The notes under the pieces: generated by a model
The model's database searches: none
Told to the model about the DNA's origin: nothing
What the model saw: the letters and a program-made list of their open reading frames with translations, nothing else
From: Echinarachnius parma
Taxonomy: Eukaryota; Echinodermata; Echinoidea; Clypeasteroida; Echinarachniidae
Reading direction: 5' to 3'
DNA: 64,000 nucleotides
Assembly: GCA_037951105.1 (NCBI GenBank)
Contig: JBAMJV010009066.1
Coordinates: 62,001 to 126,000 of the forward strand
Shown here: in pieces, positions 11,605-24,000 of the stretch
Layout of the letters: every line of letters begins with the position of its first letter
Numbering within the stretch: the first letter of the stretch is position 1
Translations under genes and position numbers: made by a program

Positions 11605-12161
11605 ATGCAGAGGGAGACGTGGCTGAGCCAGTCTGCGAAGCAACGCCGGGGAAGGTGCGTGAGATGTCTGTGGGAGCAGAGGGACTGCGGTTCCAGAGGG
11701 TGCCCTTGCTGCAGCTGGAGAGTTGGTGTGGTGGTCAACGATGTCCTCGGCAAGGTGGTCGTCATCGGAGTCAAGGTGGGGAGCATCGTAACTTCGTAAG
11801 CAGCAACATCCGTGGCAAGGTGAGGGGCTTCACGGAGGGAGGTGCATGCCGCTATCTGCGCTGTCTTCCTCGCCGAAATGGAGGTCAGCGACATCGAAGG
11901 GAAGGTGAGCATCATTGGGATGGACGTCAGCGACGTCGAAAGGAAGGAGAGCCTGTTAATCGCAAGCGACGTCTGGTCATCGGAGGAGATCGTGGAGTCA
12001 ACGATGGGCCGGACGGAGATCGTCTGTTGAAGGTTGCAGATCGCGAGCACGTCGAAAGAGTGTACGCGAATGCCAGGTTGGACGTTTCAAGCGTTATCGT
12101 CGAGGAGCGACTTGACATCGTCGGTGTTATCGGAACATGGACTCTTTGGTCAGTGTGCTGA
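11605..12161 (+). other. GC-rich ORF region of unknown function
   Basis: A 556-bp GC-rich stretch is open on the plus strand (180 codons from 11619, Arg/Gly-rich) and on the minus strand (150 codons, Ser/Thr/Leu/Pro-rich), so the coding strand cannot be decided. A third frame shows internal repeats, VNDVLGKVVVIG and VSDIEGKVSIIG, which are about 190 bp apart. It could be the decayed core of the element bounded by 10080 and 15716. No family recognised. Confidence 0.3.
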
Positions 12162-12169
12162 CGTTCAGT

Positions 12170-14290
12170 ACGCTGGTTGAGCGGAACTTCAAAACGCGTA
12201 AGAAGCCGATTTTGAAGTAACTTTGAAAACTGTAATCTGCTTTGTTTTTGCAGAACTTATGTGCAGTGGAGAACAGTGTCTGTTTTTAGCCCAATTATGG
12301 ATAGCGAACTGTGACAAATCTTGAAGAACAGTGATTCCATAATTATAGTTTGAACATTACCACTGCAAATAACTATTATGTCAGGAAAAACTGATGTTGA
12401 CTGTTGAGTCTTCTTAATAACATTTTGGACTGTCACAATCAGAGAACTTAAACTTTGGAAGACTATGGGTCTTTGAGACTTTGACATGATTTAAGAAGAC
12501 TCGGATAAAATAACAATTGTATCATGAACTCGGTATGAAAAGGTTATTGTTATTTTCGTTGTTTTGTTTTTATGTTTACTGTGTATAATGTAACCTATTG
12601 TGATGTCAATAGCATGATTGGCACGGTGAAGTTTGTGATTTATTCTTATGCATAATGATGATGCGAAGTAATATTATTACAATGCTTACAAGGAAACTAG
12701 TTAGACATGTGTTAGACTAGTTAGACAAGATTTTTGCAATCCATGAGTAATAATAATGAGTATAATAAATGTAATACAATATTAATATTCCCAGTAAGCC
12801 AGTTATATCTATTTTTCTTTCCTTCTTATGTTTGTCTTTAATATCACTCTGCCTACGCCTCTTACAATGTAACCTTTACAGATTCTCCTGAGTAACTGTT
12901 ACCAAGTACCAACTATGGAATGTATAATTAAGACAATATAATTGCTGGTATTATACTGCCCCCTTCACTTTAAATATAACTTTCTTTTTTTGTTTTCCTA
13001 ATTATTTTTTCTTTCTTTTACATCTTCTCTCATATTATGGACCATACTGCTGATTATTTTCTAACATTTTTCTTGTTACTCCAGTAAGAATTTACAGTCA
13101 ATTCGCAGTTTTGAACAATGAATTAAGAGTTTGATTTAAATGTGCAGTAATCATGTAATTTAATGTATAAAATCAGTATTTATGAAATGTAATTTTTTTA
13201 GTTATGCAAGGTGACCTCCAAAAACGGCACACAAGAGTTTTGCTATATTTATGTCACAAGAGTATTTCTTATCTAAAAATAAATGCTTTTTCAGAAAATG
13301 ACACCCAAGCACCCAAGATCATCAATTTTGGTTGAGCAGTTTTGCTTCTACGCTTCTTTAGCAAAAGGAGTTAAACAAATTATATGTAAGTCACAAGCCG
13401 ACCACAGAGTTTGGACGGCGTGCTTGGTGCTTACCTAGCTGTGAAAAAGTGTCCGTTCGGATTCAGTTGCCTTTGAATGAATACTGGTTTCCCAGCTGTA
13501 TACATGTAGAACAATTTGCAAAAGTGAGGTAATTTGGCTGAAGAAGTATCATAGCTACAAACTATTACTAATTCTTAGTATTCAGTATTAATTCCATCGT
13601 CAGATTTGTCTGGTTTGGTACTTTGGTTACTTATTCACTGAAGATTACTAATTTTTGTTAATAGAAACACCATGTAGTTCCATGCAAAACATGCAAGTAT
13701 TACGGATTTCCAACATAATCATTTCTTATTTCTTCTTTTGTTAGCAGATATGTGTAAGCAAAACTATTTACAGCCATGGTCACAAATCCCTTTACGAACA
13801 TTGTACGTACGATTGATTTTGTATGGCTGCAATATGGTATAAAAGTTGTTCGTACAGCATTCGTAAGGGCATGTGTTACCAAGGCTTAACCAATATCTTT
13901 GTGTTTCATTTTCTTCAGCATAAAATACACTAGTTAACAGATAAGGCTAATAAGGAATTTCTGACATGCAGGAATTAAAAATCAACCGTGCTGCTTTTTT
14001 CTGGGCTAGGCCTATATAAACCTGGATTGCAATGAGTAATTTAACCGTATTAACTTTGATAACTTTATCCCATGAAGTTGTATATTTTATATTGTAATTT
14101 TCAGTTTTATTTATTTGTTTTATTTACGATAATTTGTCATTGTTACCTTAATTGATGTATGTATAAAATGAATTATAAGTTTGATACAAATGTAGTTATC
14201 ATACCAAATTGTATTTCTGATATTTATGAAAAAATGCTTATTTCTTTCGTCAAGTTTGATAGAACTTTACAATCAGGATGGAAGCACATC
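12170..14290. other. AT-rich stretch, no gene seen
   Basis: No ORF above 76 codons and no splice-linked exons that I can support. A small inverted repeat around TTACGAACATTGTACGTACG and CGTACAGCATTCGTAAGG lies at 13790-13870. Confidence 0.5.
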
Positions 14291-14298
14291 GTGTTTTA

Positions 14299-15163
14299 TA
14301 CAGTCTGTATAAAAAAAAAAAACATGGTACAGTCAGGAAAACAAATTATCTAGGTATGATCTTTGTTGAAAATGTATGTGTATTTGTTATCATATTAAAG
14401 CAGAATGATAGCTCTTTCTTTTGCTTTTGAAATCATATCATTTACTTTTGTAAATCAAGAGTTATGCTACGTTTAGTGCGGCAAGACAATATCCCATTTG
14501 TGCCACTTTACGTATTCATCAAAGAAATTGTCATGAAAGTTTCAACGACAAAACAATTACTTTGTGAGGACAAAGATGGAAGAAATTACTGAAGCATTTT
14601 TTACTATGATATATATTACTTAGTAGCACACGTACAAACACACACGAACACAAGCATACACGCGCACATACTTTAGTTTTGTACGTATGTCACACACTCA
14701 CATTGGCTTGTGGGTGTATGTATGTTTGTATGTGTGTATGTGTGTACGCACAAACACACCATTCGTACACCACGCACGCTCATTAGTGTATATATGTACG
14801 TGTGTGTTTGTGTTTGTGTATGTGTTACTAAGTATTATATATAATTCTGAAAGATGCTTTGGCGGATTTTGGTCAGTATTTTCCTCATAATTATCTATTT
14901 ACAGCAATAATACTATTCCATTGTTTAAACCTTCATGACAATTTCGACGATAAATACAAAAAGTGGCACAAACGGGATTTTGCCTAATCACTTAAAACGT
15001 GGCATAACTCTTGATTAACAAAAGCAATAAGTATGATTAAAATAGCAACATAAAGAGCATTACTTCGCTTTAATATGATATAAAATACTTATATTACGAA
15101 AAAATTTTATATTAAAAAATATATATTTTCTGACTGTACCATTCTTTTTGATACACACTGTAT
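14299..15163. mobile_element. 865-bp foldback element
   Basis: Ends pair ATGGTACAGTCAGGAAAA (14324) with TCTGACTGTACCATTC (15129). Arms of about 400 bp stay complementary, for example AATCAAGAGTTATGC (14453) and GGCATAACTCTTGATT (15001), GTGCCACTTT and AAAGTGGCAC. The loop holds CA/GT-rich DNA at 14630-14825. TA borders suggest a mariner-type MITE. Confidence 0.72.
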
Positions 15164-15379
15164 ACTCCGCTAAGTTCAGTTGCTATATTTGATTTATGTT
15201 TGCTTGTAGCAGTATATATAATTTGTAAAAGGAACTTTTTGTTCAATTGTATATATGTACAGGTCCAGGGTTTATATCGATTCTTTATATGTTTTGATTT
15301 ATATTATTGTGAAATAAATGTACATTTCAATTTAGATGAAATAAACAAATTTACACCAACAGAAAAAGTGTATCAACTC

Positions 15380-15690
15380 GTTTTCTTTTAAGTGTTTTCT
15401 TTTTTTTGAAATAAATCCATCATGGATTTATTTTGAAATAAATCCAAGAAAGATTTAAAATCAAGACTTTAATATTTAAATCCATGATGGACTTATTTTA
15501 GAAATAAATCTAAGAAGATTTAAAAAGTAGTCGTGAAAGATTTAAATTATAAATCCAATAGACTTAAAATTTAAGTCCTACATGGACTTAAAATTTTAAG
15601 TCTTAGGATAGATTGATTTTAAGTCCTATGGTTTTGTCACTCTCCTGAGTCCACTTGGACTTAAACAAATAAATCCTTTGGACTTAAAAA
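15380..15690. repeat. GGACTTAAAATTTAAGTCC subterminal array
   Basis: Many short inverted units of ATTTAAATCC/GGATTTA and AAATTTAAGTCC. It lies just inside the right 26-bp inverted repeat and matches a shorter array at 10100-10230. Confidence 0.65.
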
Positions 15691-15716
15691 TAAGTCCTAG
15701 AAATTAAGAGAGTATA

Positions 15717-16510
15717 GAAAAGGTGAAAATCAATGTTGGATTTCATCTCCTTCTGCCCATAAATTTCACTAAAATCAAATAATGTACGGGGACGCTCTTC
15801 AATTCGATCATACAATTTTTGTCATAATTAGGGAGACAAAATCGAAACCAATTTCATTATCATAATGTTCATAAGCCTAGCAACAGAATACAAGATAAAT
15901 GTGGAAGAGTAAAAGTGATTTTCGTACAATTTTACAAAGTTAATCAATCACTAGTACGTACTAAATCACGTAATCTATGCAAGAAAATATTGTGAGTCCT
16001 TTGGTAGTGTAAATCGTTATTGTACCATGTCAATATTTTGTTGAAGATGAAAGAAGATAATACAAATGGAATGTATGTGAGTGGGTTTTGTTCGGGTTGA
16101 TCATGTATTTATCATGACAACAATGATGTATCTTATATACAGGTATAAACATGTATAATGCTAGGAGATTGTTACATCTTATAATGTATACATGTATATG
16201 GCACGTATAAATTCACGCGATTCTATACATTCTACACAATCACATTTGATGAAGTAATGGTTGAGTATTTTATATAATGAGTAATTACATAATCCCAATC
16301 AACTTTTCTGCGTGTTTTCTTTTCCATCGTGAGTGGTGAGGGTTCGGTCTCAAAATAATGTTGCACACATAATGCACACACACTAATGCAAGCAAGTGAA
16401 AACATACACACGGAGGTAAAGGAACATTTATACATTTCCAACACACACACACAACAATAGTTATAAACCAAAATGTCTGCACTCATCTAGCAGATAGAGT
16501 AGCACGGTGC
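15717..16510. other. No gene seen
   Basis: AT-rich sequence with a short CA tract (16440-16455); ORFs are short and overlapping on both strands. Confidence 0.45.
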
Positions 16511-17074
16511 TTAAAGGGCAATGAAACCCAATCAAAATGTTGCTTTCATAGTCTTGAAGAGATTAAGAAGAATAATCTCTGAAAGTTAGAGCATAATCGG
16601 GTAAGAAACAAGAAAACTACGGCTCTTTGAAGATGTCCATTTATTCCTATGGGGAACTCAAATTGGCAACGCACTCTGATAAGTGTGTGGACAACTCCCC
16701 ATATGTTTTATACACAAATGTTCCCATTTTTACAGTTTTCTTCATAGTCACATTTTTCCATTCCCCAACTCATGATATGTTATGTATAAAAGCATTCTAC
16801 AAAACATATGTTGAACTCGAACGAAGGGTAAACATAAAGTTTGAGAAAATTGAACAAAACTAAAATGTTGTGTACAAAATGTATGGGGAGTTGTCCACAA
16901 CTTTGCCAGAGTGCGTTGCCAATTTGAGTCACTCAAAGGAATACATGGCTCTTTTCAAAGAGCCATAGTTTTCTTATTTTTTGACCAATTGTGCTCAAAT
17001 TTTCAGAGACTATTCATTATATTTAGTATCTTATAGTGCATGCAACAATTTGTCTGGATTTCATTGTCCTTTAA
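16511..17074. mobile_element. TTAA-flanked 564-bp foldback MITE
   Basis: Ends are TTAAAGGGCAATGAAACCCA on the left and the complement-like TGGATTTCATTGTCCTTTAA on the right. A second inner palindrome pairs 16640-16720 with 16870-16945, around GGACAACTCCCCATA and its complement, and GGCTCTTTGAA near 16620 pairs with TTCAAAGAGCC near 16955. TTAA borders fit a piggyBac-type target site. Confidence 0.72.
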
Positions 17075-17194
17075 TTTATTTCATTGAATTATTTTCCTCT
17101 CCGTAAACTTCTCCGAGTAAATGATTATTTTATACAAGGCGGGGAAAAACTTTTCTACGAAATGTCATGAAATAAATGTGCAGTCGTGGCTAGA

Positions 17195-17730
17195 ATATGG
17201 TATATACCAGCATTACGTCACGATTAAGCCCCGCCCGCGTTCGGTCATCCACTTCAGTCGTGTGCAAACGCCAAATCGGTCGAATCTACGTTTGTGCTTG
17301 TATACTATGGGCTTTTCGCAAGCGCAACGCGGCCCTAGAAAGTAGCGTATCGTGTGCAAAATCGCCAATTTCCTGTAGTAACAGCGGTCCCTCCGTTGTT
17401 GAACTGTCTTTGGTCAATTCTACGTCCGTGCTATCAGACCGCTCGATCACGCAAACAGCCAATCAGCGGCGCTCGCTGCTCGTATAGCGAGGTCAAACGT
17501 TCATCACCAGCGCTCGCTGTAGTGTAGTGTGTAGTGTGCTGCCCAGCTGTTCAACGATCCGAGTCTATGGCCGCGTTGACCAAATAAGCGAAACGGCTTG
17601 TAAACCAGAGTTGTTTTAGCGCGGCCAACGTACCAATAGATCGTTCCTGAGTCGATGAAAGCCGCGTACGACGCTGGACGAAAAGCCTCTACTGAGGCGG
17701 GTGACCGCGTGTACGGGGATTAATCATGCC
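17195..17730. other. CpG-rich patch
   Basis: About 530 bp much richer in G+C and CpG than its surroundings, with GCCCCGCCCGC near 17230. A TGACGTCA site lies outside it at about 17890. It could be a promoter or exon of an undetected transcript or a GC-rich repeat; a 96-codon ORF (17197-17487) has no features I recognise. Confidence 0.35.
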
Positions 17731-18302
17731 GTAATGCATAGTTTTATAAAACGGCTCTGGTAAATTCAGTAACGTGATTGGTTAAATCCAGTCACGTGAC
17801 TATTCATTAAATTTCAACAAACAAACAAGAAAAAGCGTAACACACATGTGTGTTGTCAATTTTTGTTGCGCGATATTTGCACGGCTGTGACGTCACAATG
17901 CTTGTTGACATAGTTCTACGAAGTCAAACTTGCGAAAGTGATAACAAAAAAAGATGGAAAATGCTTCGTTCTGTAAATAATGTGTTCTGTAGTAAATAAA
18001 TCTTAGCAGATTCGTAAATTATATGGTATGTGGTTTGATATTGGGAAGTTTTGGAATGGAAATGCATACAATTCTTTGATATTCTCACTTTTAATGGGAA
18101 CATTTTCGGATTTTCGGCGACTGCATTTGATCTGCTGAGTCAAATTCAGTGAAGCGAGTGCATGCACTCTAGTGATGATTAATTTGGTAAATTCCTAATA
18201 AATTCACACTCTAGAGAGTAGATAGACTTGGTTACTAATTGTGGAGAGCCTGTTTTCAATAATCTAGCAAAATAAAACAATCCGTGGTTGAGCCTGTTTT
18301 AT

Positions 18303-18478
18303 AAAACAAATAATACTACGGCCTTGTTATCGTGCCGTCATGTAAATGCATCGACTCTCGGCTATGTTAGCTGTGCGCATGCGCACTCGGCTTCGTCTCG
18401 TGCACAACGTACAGCTAACATAGCCTCGAGTGCAATGCCTTTACACAACACACTCAAGACCGTGTATTATTTTGTATA
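18303..18478. mobile_element. Foldback element with a central NRF1-like site
   Basis: Outer arms AATAATACTACGGCCTTG and CAAGACCGTGTATTATT, inner arms CGGCTATGTTAGCTGT and ACAGCTAACATAGCC. In the loop, 18374-18385 reads TGCGCATGCGCA, the consensus of the NRF1 site. No gene recognised nearby. Confidence 0.6.
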
Positions 18479-18967
18479 ATACCAATCCACTATACTAGTG
18501 GATGTGCAAATCTAGAAAGGATCACTCGCACACGTACCATCGAGACAATTTACGAACTAAAACAAATTATATGTGCTATTAAAAGTTCCTGGTCATGATT
18601 AATGAATTTCCCGATTGCGAAACCAAAAACAGAACTAAATTATCATTAATGTAATTGTTAATCTTATCGTAAGTGTTGTTAGAATATAATGTTGTGTTCA
18701 ATACCAAAACTATTTCCGAGGGTTAGTACAGGTTTGGCTTAAAGGCCGCTTCACAGAATAATTGTTTGTCAGGTGAAAAAGAGTTAAATTGGTAAAAACC
18801 AACGGGTTCAGAGACAACAGTAACATCGTTCGATTAAAATCAGTCCGAATACAGCTGGAATATGTAAAAGGTATAAACTCATTAGTTTAAAAAAAGAATT
18901 ACGTGTATGTACTTTTTTTTCTCGAAACATATTTGTGTGAACTTGTTGATGGAATAGACTACTCAAT

Positions 18968-19017
18968 ATGTTACCTTTCATTTATAAGAATATTATTTTT
19001 GGGTGGTGGTACCCTTT
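18968..19017 (-). mobile_element. Fragment of the TTAAAGGGTACCACCA element
   Basis: On the minus strand it reads TAAAAGGGTACCACCACCCA and continues similar to the left end of the element at 46510, including the ATAAATGAAAGGTA block. The other end was not found. Confidence 0.55.
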
Positions 19018-19389
19018 TATTATGAAGTTATTGTGAAATTGATGTACGTGCAGTACTATAGTCGGTTGGCGAATCTGTGTTTCTTTTTGTTTACGTGAAA
19101 GGGATATTTGAGTTTTGGTAAAGAGAGTACAGTTTTGGTCAAACTGAATATTAGTAACCAAAACCTGCACTATTACATTACAAACCAATAGTTATAACTC
19201 CACCGTGCTCAAAAGGGATGACAAATTACAAATGACTAAAATAAAACGCCTATTAAATTAGGAAGCATTAAAAAAAATAGTTGTTGATTATTTCACTCCT
19301 TGTACATTTTTGAAAAAGGGAAGCATTTTTAAATTTTTTTGTTAACGGCGGGCTGGATCAAAATTATTGAATAATTGTGGGCAGTGACG

Positions 19390-19575
19390 TACCCAGGATT
19401 TTTTTTAAGGGGGGGGGGGGGGTTATTTTGTAAAAAATTTCGGGGGGTGTCCAAATTTTTTTTTCGAAGCCGAGATCAAGTACTTTCAAAATTTTCGAGA
19501 CCGAGACCAAGTACCTTCAAAGTTGAAAACCTCCCTCAGTGGGGGGGAGGGGGGGGGGGGGGGGGGGGGGGGGGT
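19390..19575 (+). repeat. Long G homopolymer tracts
   Basis: G runs at about 19409-19422 and, longer, 19540-19574, next to GTACCCAGGATTTTTT and a CGAGACCGAGACC repeat. The context is a decayed dispersed element; G-quadruplex formation is likely. Confidence 0.65.
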
Positions 19576-19599
19576 GTCTGTAAAATTGTTTTATTATTT

Positions 19600-20010
19600 T
19601 TATATATGTGTGAGTGTGTGTGTTTTATACGTGTGTATGTGTATGTGTGGTGGGTTATGTAACTGGTGTATGCGTGTGTGTTTGAATGTGTGCGTTTGTG
19701 GCTTTGTGTATGTGTGTGCGCGTTTGTGCGTGTATGTGTGTGTGTTTGCGTTTGTTTGAGTGCGAGTGCGTGCGTGCGTTTGTGTATGTAGGTGTGTGTG
19801 TGTGTGTGCGTGTGCGTGTGCGTGTGCGTGTGCGTGTGCGTGTGCGTGTGCGTGTGCGTGTGCGTGAGTGCGTGTGTGTGTGTGATTGTGTGTGTGTATG
19901 TGTGTGTGTCTGGGTTGGAGTTTGAATAATTCAGTGGTCGTGTGTTTGCGCATGTGTAGGTTTGAGTGTGTATATTGTATAAGGTGTGTGTGTGAGTGTT
20001 TGTCATGATT
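19600..20010 (+). repeat. GT / GTGTGC microsatellite
   Basis: Complex GT repeat with a regular GTGTGC hexamer core (19805-19865). The long ORFs in all frames (His/Thr-rich on the minus strand, Val/Cys on the plus strand) are simple-sequence artefacts. Confidence 0.9.
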
Positions 20011-20114
20011 GTGTGTGGAAGGGAACGACGTCATTGTGAACGTGCGTTAACTAAAAATGAAAATGGTTCAAAGGCAGCGAACAGGTAGTGAACAGCACGG
20101 GTTGACTACATCCA

Positions 20115-20294
20115 ATAGACCGCTTCTGTGATGTATGCAAATAATATGCGTAAGACGTATAGACTCCCCGTTGGCAAGCTTAACAATAGTAACTAGGTCC
20201 GGCAAGATAAGTATGCCGGAGCTTACCGGACCTAGTTACTATTGTTAAACAGTGTCAACGTGGAGTATTACGTCATACGCATATTATTTGCTTA
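20115..20294. mobile_element. CCGCTTCTGT palindromic MITE, copy 1
   Basis: Ends start CCGCTTCTGTGATGTATGCA. The inner arms pair AGTAACTAGGTCCGGCAAG with CTTGCCGGACCTAGTTACT-like sequence, and TGACGT-like motifs lie in both arms. Here the right end stops at about 20294 where CAGGGTGGCCC-type sequence begins. Confidence 0.7.
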
Positions 20295-20295
20295 T

Positions 20296-20794
20296 ACAGG
20301 GTGGCCCAGAAATAACGGAACGGGGTACTTTCCATTATAAAGAAACATACAGACTAGGTTCACTGGATAGATAATCTTTTAAAAAGAACTTTGATATTAA
20401 CAGTAATGTTTTTGTTTGGGTGTTCGGAATAACGAACCCGAGAAGGATAGTCTTATTCAAAATGGAATTAGAAAGCGTCTCGATCGAATGCCGCTCAATG
20501 TCGTTATTATTTGGGTGTAATGTTTTGCTCAATGATCGAATTTATCCATACAATTTAGTTCAATTTAGTTTGTATACGGTAAAACCAGTTTTACCTTTGT
20601 AAATAGAATGGTTGTTTCGGTGGTGGGGCGTACATAGAAAACTGGGGTGACATACAAGATAAAGGGGGGGGGGGTACAAAGTTAGTGAGTGTATCAATGG
20701 GAACTCACACATTCAAACATCACATTTCACGGTTAACTAAGGTTAACTATCATTGCAAGAAGCGCACAGAGTTGTAACTGGTCACTGCATAAAC
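20296..20794. other. Insertion-like block left of unit A
   Basis: Starts ACAGGGTGGCCCAGAAATAA, similar to 24990 and 33050 (mariner-type end). It contains a stretch (20444-20550) similar to 28420-28510 and a lone TTCGGAATAACGAACC unit. It separates the MITE from the gene 3' flank that are adjacent in units B and C. No gene. Confidence 0.45.
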
Positions 20795-20910
20795 ACTATA
20801 ATTCATTCACATCGTGCATAAATTACACATCCAAATTACACCAAAACAGATACGTAAATGATTAAATGCTTTGTAGGCAAGATGGAATTGGATTGTGAAT
20901 CACTTTTGAC

Positions 20911-20916
20911 TTTATT
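20911..20916 (-). terminator. Poly(A) signal, FAS1 copy 1
   Basis: AATAAA on the minus strand about 145 bp after the stop, in a 3' flank conserved with copies 2 and 3. Confidence 0.6.
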
Positions 20917-21059
20917 CAGACGATATACATACAAGAATTTGATTCTTCTCTTATGACAATGGAAATGTGTTATTTACATGCATGACACGTTTTCTTTTGA
21001 ACTAATATGGACATCCATTCGCATGGATGCGTGGTAGGTACGACGACGAGTCGACCCTA

Positions 21060-24000
21060 TTAGAAATCTATGTTGAAGCAGGCGTGGGTTGGTAGGAGCA
21101 CGTTGTCGACGACGTGGACGACGCCGTTCGTTGCGGGAAGGTCGGCGAGCATGATGCGGGGTTGGGCGTCGTTGAATTTCGGCTCGTTCAGCTGGATTTC
21201 ACCTGAAAAAAAACATGGGAAAGTAGGAACAATTAGTTCATTTGTACAAGTTTTGAAACGTAACATGATTAAATAGATGCATGCTTGCGCCTACGTTGCT
21301 GAAACATTCCGCTATTTTCTTAGGAGACCAGATTAGTTTGAAAGCGGGACTAATCGTTACTTATACTCGTCCATTTATGAACGGAGAGTAGTTGTACACA
21401 TATTTGTGGTAATTTAATACCCTTTCTCTATATTGTATGGCATGTTCGCACAATCATGTGGATTTTAAGATGAACATTTTAAAACAGTTTGGGTCGAATA
21501 ATGTGCGCACTATTAGAACCGAATTCGGAACCTCACGATTGGGAGACACCCACTCTACACCATTTTTGCCACGCCATACAAAGACATACAATTCAGTGTA
21601 ATTTACAATCGATTGTAAGTCAGATCATGTGTTCTGAATGCGCAAATCTGATTGGATGAAACGCGTACATGGTCTGAATTACTATAAAGTGTAACTTATA
21701 TTCCGAGTGTATCTCTTTCTGCTTACCATCACTTTGCTTGCCGACATCGATATATCTGCCCTCTTTGGTCTGGATCTGCTGCCCGTCGACCAGGCCAGCC
21801 GAGTAGCGGGTGCCCCTCGCCACGTGATATCTGATCAGCTGCTGGAGCTTCGGTTTGTCGGCTTTGAGCTCCGCCATCACTCCCTGGGGCAACTTGTCGA
21901 AGGCTTCGTTGATCGGTGCGAACATGGTTAGCGGGTCGCTGGCTGCAAAGTCGAAATGGAAGAAAGTATATTTACCAAGTTATAAACCGAACACAAAAAG
22001 CAACTACCCCCCTAAACAACTACTCATAATAATTCATAACCGATACTTTTCAAGATGTCATCTTACCACATCATTTGTGCAGTTGTTATGTACATTTTGT
22101 GTGAAAATCAGAGATATTCATCAATTTATGGCTGAAAGAGCACAGATTAAAGACAAAATAACCCAATTTAAAAGTCACAAGACATTGCGCGTGCCTGTAC
22201 ATTGTTTTGAAACGGCACATGTGGCCGAGTGAATTGGTTATGGTTAATGAAACATGCTGGTGGATATTCCATTAATGGCACATGTGGTTAAATGCAATAT
22301 TGCATTTTTAAATTTCCCAGTACTAAATAAACTAACACTTTTCTGCGAATTTGAAATATGACAATTCTCTTTAATGTTTCCCCACTCAACCATGGCTTAA
22401 TGGTGACCTCTCATTTTTACATATTGTTTTCCTAACTACCATGGGAAATTTTGGCAAGACGATAATTTACTTGAAACGATTCTTGGTTATGCAATTATGA
22501 ACAATTGTTTAGGGGGTAGTTACTTTTTGTGTTCGGTTTGTAAACAAATATCTTGAACAGGAAATTAGACAAAGAAATGCTCAAATATAAATTTAAAGGA
22601 AAATAGGGGAAAGAGAAATTAAAGACTGAAATATTGCATTTGGTTTCAAATGTTGGGACATTTGCAAATATATATCGAGTGCCAAGCTCGCATTTTTGCG
22701 AGTTACAACACACACGCCCTATAGCATTAAAATCCCCGACAACCTTTTTTTGTAAGACTTGTTAAAACGGTTGAAGTTAATATTACTTGTGTTCAAATAC
22801 GCGTTACTAAGTAAAATGAAAGCGAGTATTCCCAACACTTACATGAAGTAGCCAGTTCCTGTTTGAGTTCCGCAAGTTTGACGAGCTCGATGAACTTTGA
22901 GAACTTTGCCTGTCCGTCCAGAGTCTGGAAGACGTCGCCATCAGCGAGAGGGTAGATGACGCGGTCGACGACGTGAACGAGTCCGGTGAGCAAGTGCTGG
23001 TCGGCCTCCGTGATCGCGGCTCCGTTGCAGTAACCTAGGGTGAAATGTTTTGGAAGTATTATGGGAGTTCACAATAAAAGCATAAAAGAACACTTTTTTT
23101 AACAAGTTCCACGATACAAATGACAGCGCCATAGCGGCTTATCTTAAAGAATGCTGCAAAATGCAACAATTATATCAATGCTGTCGGACATAGATGGCAA
23201 TTTTTGTTCAGTTTAAAATAGTAAAACACGGCGTGTTCAAAATCTATGATTATGGTGCAATTCACATGCGAAACGCTGGCCAGGATAATTGATACATATT
23301 AATGTTACTTAATGCGAGAACTACTATTTCGCAATTTAAATGTGTACAGCTTTGTACAAGACATTGGCAACAAAAATTGTAAGAAAATAAAATGTTTACA
23401 ACGTTACAATTAAATGTCCACATTCGATTTAGTCAAATGCGTTTTTTGATTATTTCAGTTGACTTACTACAGACTTGGTCTGATCGTAGATGTTGAACCG
23501 CAAGATGGCGCCGTCCATAGTCTGCGCAACTTTCTCGTTGACTATGTCCGATGAGCGGAGAGCGCTGGGGACCATCCACGCCATGCACATGCGGGTCATG
23601 GCGCCCTGGTCGGCGGCCAGCTTGGGGACTTGCTTCTTCCAGTTCGTACGGCGTCGTCGGTGGGTGCGAACAGAGTGAAGGCATCTGAAACAAGATAAAA
23701 GGGGAAAATAGACAGACGTGAATGAATTTGTTATTGGATTTTAAAGATATTTTAAATTCAAATAATTTCAAACTGGTTACGTTCCTCGAGACTATTTATA
23801 CAACTTTCGATACACATTATTGTGTGATTTTAAAAAATTGCAAGATCAGAACAGAAACAAATTTAAAAACAGAGCTTAAAATTAGTTCGTAACTCCAATT
23901 AAGTTTCTAAAGCTAAAACTAAGGTAGGGAATGATGGTTTATCGGTTAAGTACATGCACATTATCGCCATTATATCATGCCCTGCGAACCAAACGTACTT

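Larger units (their letters stand above)
10080..15716. mobile_element. Possible 5.6-kb DNA transposon bounded by perfect 26-bp inverted repeats
   Basis: TATACTCTCTTAATTTCTAG plus GACTTA at 10080-10105 is exactly complementary to 15691-15716. Both ends have arrays of AGTCC/GGACT-type subterminal motifs (10100-10230 and 15400-15690). A TA duplication fits both edges. Inside are a GC-rich stretch with exon-like ORFs (10.26-12.17 kb), AT-rich DNA without ORFs, and a nested foldback element (14299-15163). The superfamily is not recognisable to me. The alternative is two separate short elements in opposite orientation. Confidence 0.55.

Noticed and set aside
11598..12050. 150-codon minus-strand ORF as a confident gene
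   Set aside because: The opposite strand is also open over the same GC-rich stretch and no domain is seen, so I left the region as undetermined.
19536..20034. Long His/Thr-rich and Val/Cys-rich ORFs
   Set aside because: They translate a GT/GTGTGC microsatellite in every frame; no codon structure.
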